Source: an uncultured Alphaproteobacteria bacterium
GTDB lineage: Bacteria; Pseudomonadota; Alphaproteobacteria; Reyranellales; Reyranellaceae
Length of the DNA stretch: 5,743 nt
Assembly: GCA_903929895.1 (NCBI GenBank)
Contig: CAIYWM010000500.1
Coordinates: 1 to 5,743 of the forward strand
Direction: 5' to 3'
The translations under genes and the position numbers were made by a program. Positions within the stretch are counted from its first letter, which is position 1. Every line of letters starts with the position of its first letter. The notes under the pieces were generated by a model. That model worked only from the letters and a program-made list of their open reading frames with translations. It had not been told where the DNA came from and made no database searches. This document shows positions 5,731-5,743 of this stretch, in pieces.

Positions 5731-5743
5731 CGGCGACATAGAA

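Noticed and set aside
3973..5739. A 588-codon open frame antisense to the ABC binding-protein gene
   Set aside because: The translation is dominated by Arg, Ala, Gly, Val, Asp and Leu with no domain I recognise. It exactly shadows a well-supported gene, which is the usual artefact of G/C-biased third positions.

Overview
The window looks like a GC-rich (roughly 65% by eye) alphaproteobacterial chromosome segment. The support is codon use strongly biased to G/C in third positions, a Bug/TTT-type solute receptor with no permease beside it, and dispersed-looking intergenic palindromes. I would guess a Reyranella-, Rhodospirillales- or Bradyrhizobium-like soil bacterium, but the sequence does not fix the genus. 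Nearly all bases belong to four complete genes in two divergent pairs, plus the first 16 codons of a fifth gene at the left edge.

Left half, minus strand, read right to left. A tripartite-tricarboxylate-transporter (Bug family) periplasmic receptor (2260-1295) is followed with almost no gap by an SsuD-like LLM-class flavin monooxygenase (1292-204). Beyond it lies a 100-bp REPIN-like element (75-174) with perfect 30-bp inverted arms. The start of another minus-strand gene (48-1) runs off the window.

Right half, plus strand. A gamma-glutamyltransferase-superfamily Ntn-hydrolase (2357-3970) is followed, after a 164-bp spacer, by a secreted family-5 (Dpp/Opp/GsiB-like) ABC substrate-binding protein (4135-5730). 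The spacer holds four consecutive predicted stem-loops. Permeases and ATPases of the ABC system are not in the window and would be expected to the right.

The two pairs share a 96-bp divergent control region (2261-2356). The gene set, two periplasmic receptors, an amide-bond hydrolase and a flavin monooxygenase, reads as a small-molecule scavenging locus. The two enzymes keep their catalytic cores but have lost residues that set substrate choice in the reference enzymes. The GGT-like protein retains the nucleophilic Thr but has replaced nearly every residue that holds the gamma-glutamyl group in E. coli GGT. The SsuD-like protein retains Cys, two Arg and Tyr of the active site but has Gln and Ala where E. 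coli SsuD has two His. The substrates are therefore probably neither glutathione nor simple alkanesulfonates. That conclusion is inferred from remembered family alignments and not computed.

I found no tRNA, rRNA, CRISPR array, transposase or phage gene.
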